Assembly (NCBI GenBank): GCA_029975055.1
Contig: JARKPU010000001.1
Location: 62,001 to 126,000 of the forward strand
Reading direction: 5' to 3'
Length of the DNA stretch: 64,000 bases
Origin: Anaerolinea sp.
GTDB taxonomy: Bacteria > Chloroflexota > Anaerolineae > Anaerolineales > Anaerolineaceae
The notes beneath the pieces are model-generated. The model was given only the letters and a program-made list of their open reading frames with translations. It was not told the origin of the DNA and searched no databases. This document shows, piece by piece, positions 47,547 through 55,567 of the stretch (position 1 is the stretch's first letter; every line of letters begins with the position of its first letter). Made by a program: the position numbers and the translations under genes.

Positions 47547-47554
47547 CTACCGCC
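47547..47554 (-). promoter_or_regulatory. ops-like element GGCGGTAG in the operon leader
   Basis: GGCGGTAG reading on the minus strand is an exact match to the 8-bp core of the ops/JUMPstart element known from RfaH-controlled capsule and LPS operons. It lies 213 bp upstream of the first start codon, just after a TTGACA. A chance match in a region of this size is unlikely but possible, and no RfaH is known to act in this lineage. Confidence 0.35.
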
Positions 47555-47732
47555 GATCTGCATTGTCAACGATAAATCTTATAAATTATGTCGTATTTAC
47601 ACCAATAAATAAACCGGCAAAACAAACTGTGTTGACGGTGAACCTATTTTACAAGTCTTGGAGGTCAAAATATATACCCCCTTGGTCAAATTCCATTACA
47701 GTATCGTTGAAGTATGCCACAATTAACAAAAT

Positions 47733-47757
47733 AACCGGCTTTCATAGAAAGTCGGTT
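47733..47757 (-). terminator. Hairpin followed by T-rich tract (attenuator-like)
   Basis: AACCGGCTTT pairs with AAAGTCGGTT (10 bp, one G-U) around a 5-base loop. On the minus strand TTATTTTGTT follows. No gene lies upstream on that strand, so it either insulates the operon from antisense transcription out of the gmhB side or acts in a long leader. Confidence 0.45.
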
Positions 47758-47985
47758 TCGCTATTGGCTCTGCGGATGCTTTCGCGCCACTTGCGCTAAG
47801 CGACCATGTTAGGCACCCGCTTCACTGCCCCTTACTGCAGAGGTTTTTCTCTCTACAGCCATTTGTATCATGATGTTAACAAAAATGCCAATGTAAGTCA
47901 ATAAGGTTGGTTAAATATTAGGTTAAGAATCTGTTTCAATCTCGTGAAAACCACCACGGGCTTACAAAAACCTAACCGGTGCGGA

Positions 47986-47994
47986 TGATATAAT
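47986..47994 (+). promoter_or_regulatory. Extended -10 promoter of gmhB, probably leaderless
   Basis: TGATATAAT combines a TGn extension with a perfect TATAAT (47989-47994). Only six bases separate the box from the ATG at 48001, so the transcript should start at or one base from the start codon. No Shine-Dalgarno sequence precedes the gene. Confidence 0.7.
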
Positions 47995-48000
47995 CTCCGC

Positions 48001-48558
48001 ATGCAGCCAGCCATTTTCATCGACCGCGACGGCGTAATCATCGAGAACCGCGACCTATACGTCCGCTCCTGGGCAGATGTGGAAATCCTCCCAGGCGCAT
48101 TGGAGGCGCTCCGCGAGGCGGCAGGGAATCCGCATAAAATCGTTATCATCACCAACCAGGCCGCCATCGGGAAAGGGTTGGTCTCTCATGAGACAGTGCG
48201 TGAGATCAACGCACGGCTCAAGTCGATCATCGAAGGCGCAGGCGGCCGGGTGGATGGCGTTTACCTCTGCCCGCACACCGCCGAAGAAAGCTGCATGTGC
48301 CGGAAACCCGAACCGGGCCTGCTGATCCAGGCTGCCAAAGACCTCTCGATCGACCTGGCCGAATCCGTCATGATCGGCGATGCGCTGACGGATATCCAGG
48401 CGGGCCAGCGCGCCGGAGTCAGGCAGTCGATCCTGGTCTTGACAGGCCGCGGGGCTCAACAATCCAGGCTGGAAGAGGCAAGCCGCATCGGGCAATTCCT
48501 CACCTGTAAAGACTTGCGAGAGGCAATCTCCTGCCTGCTCGCGCGCTCTCCGAAGTGA
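48001..48558 (+). CDS. gmhB: D-glycero-D-manno-heptose 1,7-bisphosphate phosphatase-like (HAD family)
   Basis: 185 residues, the standard GmhB length. HAD motif I FIDRDGVI, motif II TNQ, zinc-site segment CPHTAEESCMC followed by RKPEPG, and motif IV MIGDALTDIQAG. GmhB removes the C7 phosphate of heptose 1,7-bisphosphate. The histidinol-phosphatase branch of the same family is an alternative, but heptose genes in the adjoining operon (SIS isomerase, HddA-like kinase) favour GmhB. It is transcribed divergently from the polysaccharide operon and has its own terminator. Confidence 0.88.
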   Translation: MQPAIFIDRDGVIIENRDLYVRSWADVEILPGALEALREAAGNPHKIVIITNQAAIGKGLVSHETVREINARLKSIIEGAGGRVDGVYLCPHTAEESCMCRKPEPGLLIQAAKDLSIDLAESVMIGDALTDIQAGQRAGVRQSILVLTGRGAQQSRLEEASRIGQFLTCKDLREAISCLLARSPK

Positions 48559-48614
48559 GTTCCCCGCCCCATAAAGCGCTTTCTGCGTAAAATGCAATGC
48601 ATTTGCAATTCTGT

Positions 48615-48647
48615 GAGGTGAGAAGTATGTCTCACCTCTTCGTTTTT
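48615..48647 (+). terminator. Rho-independent terminator after gmhB
   Basis: GAGGTGAGA and TCTCACCTC form a perfect 9-bp stem around a 6-base loop (48615-48638), followed by TTCGTTTTT. It lies 57 bp past the gmhB stop. Confidence 0.88.
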
Positions 48648-48876
48648 CCCCCTGTTACAATGCGAAAACAAAGACAGAAAACCATCGCGCAAGAATCCCG
48701 CGTGCCAGACAGCCGTCATCATTATTGTTTTTATTGCGACTTCTTTCACCTTACAAGATCATTACCCTGATTTGGGAAAGTCACCTGAACGGTCGCAAGC
48801 CGGCAGTTGGTATTTGACCCTGCCTGGAGCATTGGCGCGCGGCTGAAAGCCTACGGACAAGGAGAAAACAGGCCCG

Positions 48877-50340
48877 ATGAAACGGCTGATCCAATTACTG
48901 GCGATTTTATTGCTCTCGGCTGCATCTCTAACCCATCCGGCGATGGCAGCCGATGCACCGAAGTCAATCGTAGGACAATCGGGAGGCGGCGGTTCCATTT
49001 TCCTCCCCTACATCATGAACACCGACTTCTCGAAGTATTCCGTGCGGGTGAACGTGCCTTATTTTAGCGACAACGCCGCAACTCATTTCAGCGAAGCCGC
49101 CATCTTTTGGTTTGGCAGGGTAACGCCCTCCGAGAATTATGCCGATATCCGCTTTGCGTACGATAACACCAAATTATGGGTGTATCTTTCGACCTTCGAC
49201 CAGTACCTTTGGTACGACCCCACTCCAAGCGTAACTGACCTCACCCAGTATGACAGCGCGACATTGCAGATCAACCTCAAGGGCAACCTCGGCGCCAGCC
49301 TGGATTCCTCCTCCTATCGGTTTGACGCCGCGATGAGCTGGTGGGAGACTGATCGATCGCAGTATCAGGTTGCTTATCAATGGCAGAACAATCAATGGAT
49401 CAGGGTTGGCCTGTCCTTAGCCACCGTGGCCGGTTATGACGGCTTCTTCAATGACAACAGCAAGGGAACCCGCGGCTGGGCAATTACCTTCGAGGTGCCG
49501 TTCTCCAGCCTGGGTTTGAGCGGGCGACCGGCCGATGGCGCCATCTGGGGCATCAGCATGACGATGCACGACCGCGACAGTCAGGCCGGCCCTCCCTTGG
49601 CCGATAAATCCTGGCCTGCCAATGTGAACCTGAACCAGCCCTCCAGCTGGGCTCAGCTGCATTTTGGCCTGCCCAACTACGGCGCGATCGCAGGCACGCA
49701 AACCGGTTCTGCATTGATTCGCCGCCAGGTTTCGACAAGCTCCGAAGTCCCTGATGCCGGAGTCGGGGGCACCACTCCTTACCTTTGCAACGATTCCGCC
49801 CTCTGGACGACCTGGCCTAACCAGAACCTGGGAAGAGAACGTGATTTCAACATCCAAAACCAATCGAAAATCACCGACTGGCCGTGCTACTCGAAGTACT
49901 ACGTCACCTTCCCGTTATCTGCGATTCCACCCAACAAGACCATCTTATCGGCGCGGTTGATCTTGCATCACACCGGTTCTTCCGGAGCCCCAGGCGAAGC
50001 GTTCCATTCATTGATCCAGGTGTTTACCGTGTCGCCCGATTGGAACGAAACGACCATCACCTGGAACAACGCGCCGGCCGCCCAGGAAAATGTCAGCCAG
50101 GCCTGGGTAGAGGTGCCCATCACCAACAACAACTGGCCGAAGGATGCCTATTCCTGGGATGTGACGGCGGCGGCCAGCCGGGCCTACCTGTCTGGTTTGC
50201 CGCTGAGCCTGGCGCTCTACGAAGCAGATTCCGACTATCACAGCGGCAAGTATTTCAGCTCATCCGAAACCGGAGATTACCCCGAAGGGTGGAATATCAA
50301 CGGCCGCCCGGCGCTGGAGGTCAAATGGGGCGATCGGTGA
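48877..50340 (+). CDS. Secreted protein with CBM9-like and DNRLRE (CBM96-like) carbohydrate-binding domains
   Basis: 487 residues. Signal peptide (1-24, cleavage after PAMA), then QSGGGGS and IFLPYIMN (41-48). Residues ~50-265 look like a CBM9/DOMON-type beta-sandwich (RVNVPYFSDN, IRFAYDNTKLWVYLSTFDQY, WAITFEVPFSSLGLSG). Residues ~290-487 match the DNRLRE/CBM96 pattern (RLILHHTGSS, VFTVSPDWNETTITWNNAP, WDVTAAA). No catalytic domain is seen, so it probably binds sugar chains outside the cell. AAGGAG lies 12 bp before the ATG. The preceding 318 bp hold the gmhB terminator and otherwise nothing recognised. Confidence 0.8.
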   Translation: MKRLIQLLAILLLSAASLTHPAMAADAPKSIVGQSGGGGSIFLPYIMNTDFSKYSVRVNVPYFSDNAATHFSEAAIFWFGRVTPSENYADIRFAYDNTKLWVYLSTFDQYLWYDPTPSVTDLTQYDSATLQINLKGNLGASLDSSSYRFDAAMSWWETDRSQYQVAYQWQNNQWIRVGLSLATVAGYDGFFNDNSKGTRGWAITFEVPFSSLGLSGRPADGAIWGISMTMHDRDSQAGPPLADKSWPANVNLNQPSSWAQLHFGLPNYGAIAGTQTGSALIRRQVSTSSEVPDAGVGGTTPYLCNDSALWTTWPNQNLGRERDFNIQNQSKITDWPCYSKYYVTFPLSAIPPNKTILSARLILHHTGSSGAPGEAFHSLIQVFTVSPDWNETTITWNNAPAAQENVSQAWVEVPITNNNWPKDAYSWDVTAAASRAYLSGLPLSLALYEADSDYHSGKYFSSSETGDYPEGWNINGRPALEVKWGDR

Positions 50341-50359
50341 GTAAAGAGAGAGGCCGCTT

Positions 50360-53167
50360 ATGAAACACGTAATAGCCCGCATCATCCTGGCCGTGTCGAT
50401 GCTGACATCGCTGGCGGCCGCTTCAGCACCCGGAGACCAGACGGAGGCAAACCAACCTGCTGCGGTCGGAACTGGCAAGGTATATATTCCGATCGTCATG
50501 AACCGATCCGTCAGTGCGGCCTCCGGGCTCGATTGGCCGCAGCTTGCCCATGACCCCCAGCGAACCAATGCGACCCCCGAACAGGTCGATCCGCCGTATT
50601 GCTATGCCTGGAAGTGGAATGCCGTCCCGATCGCATCGCAGGCTCAGCCCGTCGTCATGAATGGCATGCTCTACATCGGCGGGATGGACGGCAGGCTGTA
50701 CGCCAGAGACGCCACTACCGGCGCTGGAATCTGGAATTTCACCACGGGCGGGCCAATCCGGCATTCGGCGGCGGCTTCCGGCTCGCTGGTCATCACCGGT
50801 TCGTATGACGGTTACACCTACGCACTTGGCGCGCTGAGCGGCGATTTGATCTGGGAGACATTTACCGGCTCGAGCGCGACCGCCCCGTTGATCGATGAGG
50901 CCCAGCAGCGCGTGTACGTCGCATCAACCGACGGCAAGTTGACCGCGCTCGACTTGAACACCGGCGACAGGCTCTGGACGTACGACTCCGGTTATGCCAT
51001 TTTGACTTCTCCCGCATTGAGCGCCGACGGGAGCACGGTTTACTTCGGGAACGAAGCCGTCAAAGCGATCGCCTTAGATGCGGCCACCGGCGGGCTGCGC
51101 TGGCAGGCATCCCTGCAAGGGCAGAGCCTGGCGGGCAGGCACCCGGTCGTCAGCGGGTCGGTGGTCATGTATCGCTCGCAGCCGTATTACTTCTTCCACC
51201 ACCTGCTCCAGGGTTGGGGAGACGATGTGATGGATCAGGCCGGGGCGGTGAATTCCTCCTGGAGCGCCGATTGGGCGAACGTCAGGCCGAAAATTACGTC
51301 GTTTCTGAACGCCAACCCCAGCATGCAGACCTTCTTCGCATTGAATGCCTCCAATGGAGCGAGCCTTGGAACAGTCCCGGTCTTGTGGACGTATGGCTCG
51401 AATGAAATTCCGAATTCGCCGGTGGTTTCATCCGGCGGGGTGTTCGTGACGTACCGAGCGCGGCACGGCATTCAAACCGATTCGAAGACCGTGCATGTCT
51501 CCACCAAATATGACGCCGAGCTTGGCCAACTGAACCTGGGCAACCTCGATATCACCGGGCTGACCGCCTCGAGTCCACTCGCCATCCCCAACTGGGGCGG
51601 GCCGTCTTTCCGCATGACATCGGACGAAGCCGGCGACCTGACCATGGGCGGCAATATCCTCTGGATCGACAACTGGGAACGCCTGGGCGGCATCAACGTG
51701 CAAAACGGGCAGATCGTCCACGCGGGCAACGTCTCGAACGACTGGCCTGCTTGCGGCGCGCAGTGTGGGACGGCCGGCCCGCACCCGTTTTTCCCTCTGA
51801 GCGGGAAATCCACCGATCCGGCCTATCCCTTCCCCGGCCCGCAGACCACCGAGAGCGGCCCGCGGAGCGGGGCCGTCATCGCGAACGGAATGGTGTTTTG
51901 GAAGGCCACCGCATCCGGTTTGGGAGCCTTCAAGCACTCCGCATCGAGCAGCTGTTCATCACCCGCGGTCTGGACCGACTCCGGCGGGCCGATCCCAATG
52001 ACAACCGACATCCCGGCCGTCGAACCCCAACCCGCTGCTCCGGCGCTCTCCACGTATGTAACCACCGACCTGACAGCACCGGCAGCGATCACCGCACAGA
52101 ATCAAGACCTGGTGAACCGCCTGAACGACGAAGTTGCGAGAATGCTGCAAGCCGCCAACGGCGGGCACCTGATGCCTTATTACATCGAAAGAGGCTTTTC
52201 CAGCCCCAGGGTCTGGCCTTACAACTCCACCCAAAGCGGGCTGCCGGAAATTTCCGTCACCTCGCACGGCAACAGCTTCTGGCATGATCCCGGCGAGCTG
52301 CTGTACAGCATGGCGCTGGCGTATCCCTACCTGAATTCGGCCTTGCAGGCCCAGGTCAAGAGTTACATGCAGGCCGAGATGAACCGCTTCCCGCCGATGC
52401 AGAACCTGCCCTATTCGAGCACGCCAACCGCAAACGACTGGATGCGGGCAGGCTCAGCCAGGGAGCCGTATCCGCTGGCCATCCGCCAGAACATGAACAA
52501 CTGGCCGCCGGTGGCCGCCAACCTCTCGGCGATCTACGCGCTATGGCTATGGTCAAAGAACACCAATGACTGGTCATACGCGACGCAGAACTGGTCGCAG
52601 GTTCAGAGTCTGTTCAATGCGCGCTCGCCGGTCGCCAATATGAAGTATTACGCCGACATCGCCGGGGCGATCGGTTATTATCGCCTTGCCACGCGGCTCG
52701 GCAAAACGACTGAAGCCCAACGGGGGATGGATGCGGCAGTGGCTGCCATGCAAGCCGGTTTGAACTTCGCCGCCTATCGCGACCGCGCGAAAGCCGATTA
52801 CCTCGACCCCAGAGACCAGGCGACCGGCTGGTCGGCCCCGGTGTTCTTCGGGCTGACGCCCGAGGTCGGGCTCTATTTGCGCGAACAACTGGGAGGGCAG
52901 GCATCTGCCTACCTGGTCGGGCTCGAAAGCCTGGACAGCGGCGGCAACGGCCTCCTGTGGTGGTACCTGACGCGCGCCGGCGAGCATGCCGAAGTGGGCG
53001 AGACTTCCTTCCTCCTGCCGCACACCGCCTGGTCGCACTTCCTGGGCCATGCCTATATCATCGGCGACGGCCAGGCGAACCTGCGCAAATGGCTCGACCG
53101 GCCCTGGGTGCCCGGCGACCTGTACTCGCTCCAAAAAATTGTCGCGACGATCCAGGCCCCGCCTTGA
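50360..53167 (+). CDS. Secreted PQQ-like beta-propeller fused to an alpha-helical toroid-like domain
   Basis: 935 residues, 19 bp after the previous gene. Signal peptide (1-23), VYIPIVMN at 41-48 (same distance from the start as in the preceding protein), then a PQQ/YncE-like propeller with repeats such as LYARDATTGAGIWNF, TYALGALSGDLIWE, LTALDLNTGDRLWTY and IALDAATGGLRWQA. From residue ~580 the protein becomes helical (ITAQNQDLVNRLNDEVARML, MALAYPYLNSALQAQVKSYM), resembling an (alpha/alpha)6 toroid of glycan-active enzymes, without an assignable catalytic motif. It ends near a strong terminator. Confidence 0.75.
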   Translation: MKHVIARIILAVSMLTSLAAASAPGDQTEANQPAAVGTGKVYIPIVMNRSVSAASGLDWPQLAHDPQRTNATPEQVDPPYCYAWKWNAVPIASQAQPVVMNGMLYIGGMDGRLYARDATTGAGIWNFTTGGPIRHSAAASGSLVITGSYDGYTYALGALSGDLIWETFTGSSATAPLIDEAQQRVYVASTDGKLTALDLNTGDRLWTYDSGYAILTSPALSADGSTVYFGNEAVKAIALDAATGGLRWQASLQGQSLAGRHPVVSGSVVMYRSQPYYFFHHLLQGWGDDVMDQAGAVNSSWSADWANVRPKITSFLNANPSMQTFFALNASNGASLGTVPVLWTYGSNEIPNSPVVSSGGVFVTYRARHGIQTDSKTVHVSTKYDAELGQLNLGNLDITGLTASSPLAIPNWGGPSFRMTSDEAGDLTMGGNILWIDNWERLGGINVQNGQIVHAGNVSNDWPACGAQCGTAGPHPFFPLSGKSTDPAYPFPGPQTTESGPRSGAVIANGMVFWKATASGLGAFKHSASSSCSSPAVWTDSGGPIPMTTDIPAVEPQPAAPALSTYVTTDLTAPAAITAQNQDLVNRLNDEVARMLQAANGGHLMPYYIERGFSSPRVWPYNSTQSGLPEISVTSHGNSFWHDPGELLYSMALAYPYLNSALQAQVKSYMQAEMNRFPPMQNLPYSSTPTANDWMRAGSAREPYPLAIRQNMNNWPPVAANLSAIYALWLWSKNTNDWSYATQNWSQVQSLFNARSPVANMKYYADIAGAIGYYRLATRLGKTTEAQRGMDAAVAAMQAGLNFAAYRDRAKADYLDPRDQATGWSAPVFFGLTPEVGLYLREQLGGQASAYLVGLESLDSGGNGLLWWYLTRAGEHAEVGETSFLLPHTAWSHFLGHAYIIGDGQANLRKWLDRPWVPGDLYSLQKIVATIQAPP

Positions 53168-53250
53168 AGGGCAGGCCCGGGAAATTCCACGGATAGAACC
53201 TGCCGGGGCAATCCCTTCTATTGCCCCAAAGGGCGAAAGTAAATCCGAAG

Positions 53251-53279
53251 AGCTGCGGCTTTCGTGCCGCAGCTTTTTC
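53251..53279 (+). terminator. Rho-independent terminator after the secreted-protein pair
   Basis: AGCTGCGGC and GCCGCAGCT make a perfect 9-bp stem with a 6-base loop, followed by TTTT. It lies about 85 bp past the stop at 53167. Confidence 0.9.
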
Positions 53280-53402
53280 ATCGTATCAAATCACGGTAAC
53301 TGCTCAGGCTCCCACGCCCGTATACCGGTAAACAGAGCATTCCGAAAAAGCGGAACGCGCAGGGGGCTGCGCATGCGCACTCCGGTTTTTCGAGTTTCAT
53401 CT

Positions 53403-53424
53403 CCCCTTGCCGGCCGGGCAGGGG
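53403..53424. repeat. REP-like GC-rich palindrome
   Basis: CCCCTTGCC and GGGCAGGGG flank a GGCC centre. A 12-bp perfect palindrome TGCGCATGCGCA lies just upstream (53368-53379). The form and intergenic setting resemble REP elements, but only this copy is seen in the window. Confidence 0.35.
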
Positions 53425-53479
53425 GATAAAGGGGTGATGGGTGAGTAGCTAATAAAATTGCGATTATTGATCAGACATC

Positions 53480-53507
53480 TTGACAGTTTCTTTTTACAAT
53501 TTACAAT
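53480..53507 (+). promoter_or_regulatory. Sigma-70-type promoter for the epimerase/glycosyltransferase pair
   Basis: TTGACA (53480-53485), 16-bp spacer, TACAAT (53502-53507). A direct repeat of TTTACAAT spans the -10. Transcription should start near 53514, leaving a ~110-nt leader. Confidence 0.78.
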
Positions 53508-53520
53508 AAAGGGCAATCAA

Positions 53521-53581
53521 CGGGAAAGGGCTTGAGAAGGCAGCCTCTTCCCGTGCTCCATCGGGGAAATTTATACGATGG
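53521..53581 (+). promoter_or_regulatory. Two hairpins in the leader of the epimerase gene
   Basis: Hairpin 1 (53521-53553) has 12-nt arms CGGGAAAGGGCT and AGCCTCTTCCCG with one wobble and one mismatch. Hairpin 2 (53558-53581) has perfect CCATCG/CGATGG arms. Neither is followed by a T-run and they do not match a riboswitch I recognise. The gene's AAAGGAG lies downstream of both. Confidence 0.45.
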
Positions 53582-53622
53582 CCGGAAACCTGAGCGACAA
53601 TCTGCTTTAGCAAAGGAGCTCC

Positions 53623-54615
53623 ATGGAAAACGTCTTGGTCACCGGCGGCGCCGGGTTTATCGGTTCACATGTCGCCATTCATCTGGCAAACCAGGGCTTT
53701 AACGTCGTCGCCCTCGACGACCTGAGCGGCGGGTTCCGCGAAAACCTGCCTGAAAACATCCACCTTGAGGTGGGCTCGATTCTAGATAGAGACCTGATCG
53801 AGCGGTTGTTCTCGACCTATTCCTTCCAGTATGTCTTTCACCTGGCGGCTTACGCAGCCGAAGGCCTCAGCCACTTCATCAAGCACTTCAATTACCAGAA
53901 CAACCTGATCGGCACCGTCAACCTGATCAATGCCTCGGTCAATCACAAAGTGCGGTGCTTTGTGTTCACCTCATCGATCGCGGTGTACGGGAAGGGCCAG
54001 CTCCCGATGACCGAAGACATGCAGCCCATGCCCGAGGATTCCTACGGCATCGCCAAATTCGCCGCCGAGATGGAATTGAAGGTTTCGCATGAGATGTTCG
54101 GCTTGAACTACATCATCTTCCGCCCGCATAATGTGTACGGCGAGCACCAGAACATCGGCGACCGCTACCGCAATGTGATCGGCATCTTCATGAACCAAAT
54201 CATGCAAGGCCTGCCGATGACGATCTTTGGCGATGGCGAGCAGACTCGCGCATTCTCATATATCGCCGACGTTGCCCCGCTCATCGCGCAATCCATTCAG
54301 ATCCCCGAAGCGTACAACCAGATCTTCAACGTCGGCGCCGACCAGCCCTACACGGTGAACGAACTGGCCAGGGTGGTGGCAAAGGCGATGGGGGTGGAGC
54401 CGAACGTCAAGCATCTGCCGGCGCGCAACGAGGTGGTGCATGCCTTCAGCTCGCACGAGAAGATCGCGCGCGTCTTTCACGTGAGGCCTCACACCACGCT
54501 GGAAGAGGGCGTGCAAAGAATGGCAGATTGGGCGCGGAAAGTCGGCGCGCGGAAAAGCTCGACTTTTAACAATATCGAAATTCCCATCGGCTTGCCGGCC
54601 AGTTGGAAGACGTAA
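53623..54615 (+). CDS. NAD-dependent nucleotide-sugar epimerase/dehydratase (extended SDR)
   Basis: 330 residues, AAAGGAG five bases before the ATG. Rossmann GGAGFIG, catalytic SSIAVYG and YGIAK, and a substrate region FRPHNVYGEHQN. It belongs to the UDP-glucose 4-epimerase-like SDR group. With the glycosyltransferase 4 bp downstream it forms a small operon, separate from the main locus but probably serving the same polymer or a surface glycan. Confidence 0.88.
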   Translation: MENVLVTGGAGFIGSHVAIHLANQGFNVVALDDLSGGFRENLPENIHLEVGSILDRDLIERLFSTYSFQYVFHLAAYAAEGLSHFIKHFNYQNNLIGTVNLINASVNHKVRCFVFTSSIAVYGKGQLPMTEDMQPMPEDSYGIAKFAAEMELKVSHEMFGLNYIIFRPHNVYGEHQNIGDRYRNVIGIFMNQIMQGLPMTIFGDGEQTRAFSYIADVAPLIAQSIQIPEAYNQIFNVGADQPYTVNELARVVAKAMGVEPNVKHLPARNEVVHAFSSHEKIARVFHVRPHTTLEEGVQRMADWARKVGARKSSTFNNIEIPIGLPASWKT

Positions 54616-54619
54616 GCCA

Positions 54620-55546
54620 TTGACAGCAGCCGGCAGCATGTCCCTCACAGACCTGCCTAAAGTTACAGCGGTAATCCTCAACACGAACAAACGCGAGGAT
54701 ACCCTGGCGTGCCTGGATTCACTGGTTCGCAATGACTACGCGAACCTCTCGATCATCGTCTTGGATAACGCTTCGACCGATGGCTCGGTTGAGGCAATCC
54801 GGCTCAAGTATCCCCAGGTGTCCATCCTCCAGCTGGTCGAAAATAAGGGCTACGCCGGTAACAACAATGTCGGCATCCAGGCCGCTCTGGATACTGCCGC
54901 CGATTGGGTCTTTATCCTCAACGAAGACACCATCCTTGCGCCCACATGCATTTCAGAGCTGGTCAGGCATGCGCAAGCGCAGGCTGAGGTCGGGATCGTC
55001 GGGCCGCTGGTATACCATGCCGACGAACCCGCTGTCATCCAATCTGCCGGAGGGTATTTTGATTCCTGCTGGCATACGCTTCACCGCGGGATCAATACAC
55101 TCGACGAAGGCCAATACAGCTCACCGATCGATACGGATTGGATTTCGGGATGCGGGCTTTTAATAAGGAAGGAAGCGCTGCAACAAGCCGGCCTCATTGA
55201 TGAGCGTTTCTTTTACTATAACGAGGAAGTGGAATTATGTTACCGCGTGCATCGCGCCGGGTGGAAAATCCGCATGGTGCCCACGGCGAAACTGTGGCAC
55301 AAAGGCGTGCAGCGGAATTACACGCCCTCTGCCAACATCACCTACTACAAAGTCCGTAATTTCCTCTTGTTCTTATCGCTTCACAACGCTCCCCTCAAAG
55401 TGAAAGGCTGCGCCTGGCTGGAAAACATCCGCACCCTGGCCAGCTACACGCTGCGCCCCAGGTGGAAACACAAACGCGACCATCGCGACGCCATCTTCCA
55501 GGGCATGCGGGATTTTCTCCTCAAACGCTGGGGAAAACGCCCTTAA
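54620..55546 (+). CDS. Glycosyltransferase family 2
   Basis: 308 residues from TTG 54620 (GGAAG ten bases upstream); ATG 54638 (MSLTDLP) is an equally plausible start. GT-A fold: VTAVILNTNKREDTL, VLDNASTDGS, NKGYAGNNNVG, metal-site type LNEDT, and the acceptor-side YNEEVELCYRVHRAGW. Similar in type to the GT2 at 19604. It stops 21 bp before the convergent dtxR gene, with no terminator seen between. Confidence 0.88.
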   Translation: MTAAGSMSLTDLPKVTAVILNTNKREDTLACLDSLVRNDYANLSIIVLDNASTDGSVEAIRLKYPQVSILQLVENKGYAGNNNVGIQAALDTAADWVFILNEDTILAPTCISELVRHAQAQAEVGIVGPLVYHADEPAVIQSAGGYFDSCWHTLHRGINTLDEGQYSSPIDTDWISGCGLLIRKEALQQAGLIDERFFYYNEEVELCYRVHRAGWKIRMVPTAKLWHKGVQRNYTPSANITYYKVRNFLLFLSLHNAPLKVKGCAWLENIRTLASYTLRPRWKHKRDHRDAIFQGMRDFLLKRWGKRP

Positions 55547-55567
55547 CGGCTATACGCAGCGCGTGAG

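Larger units (their letters stand above)
47335..48000. other. AT-rich divergent intergenic region and operon leader
   Basis: About 660 bp with no convincing gene and visibly lower GC than the neighbours. It contains the ops-like element (47547-47554), a hairpin (47733-47757) and, at the right end, the gmhB promoter. Candidate minus-strand -35 boxes exist (TTGACA 47569-47564), but no well-spaced -10 follows, so the main promoter of the polysaccharide operon could not be placed. Confidence 0.6.

Noticed and set aside
47563..47799. 78-residue plus-strand frame in the AT-rich intergenic region
   Set aside because: Starts with TTG, has no ribosome-binding site, and shows no recognisable domain. 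It lies in a leader-like region with hairpins.
47800..47815. GTTAGGC resembling the conserved core of an integron attC site
   Set aside because: The matching RYYYAAC partner and the inner arms could not be found, and no integrase is present.
48456..48749. Minus-strand frame across the gmhB terminator
   Set aside because: It spans a strong terminator hairpin, overlaps gmhB and has no domain or ribosome-binding site.
48780..48876. Possible riboswitch (CGCAAGCC and GAAAGCC segments) before the CBM9-type gene
   Set aside because: The stems and conserved core of c-di-GMP or cobalamin aptamers could not be drawn, so no RNA element is claimed.
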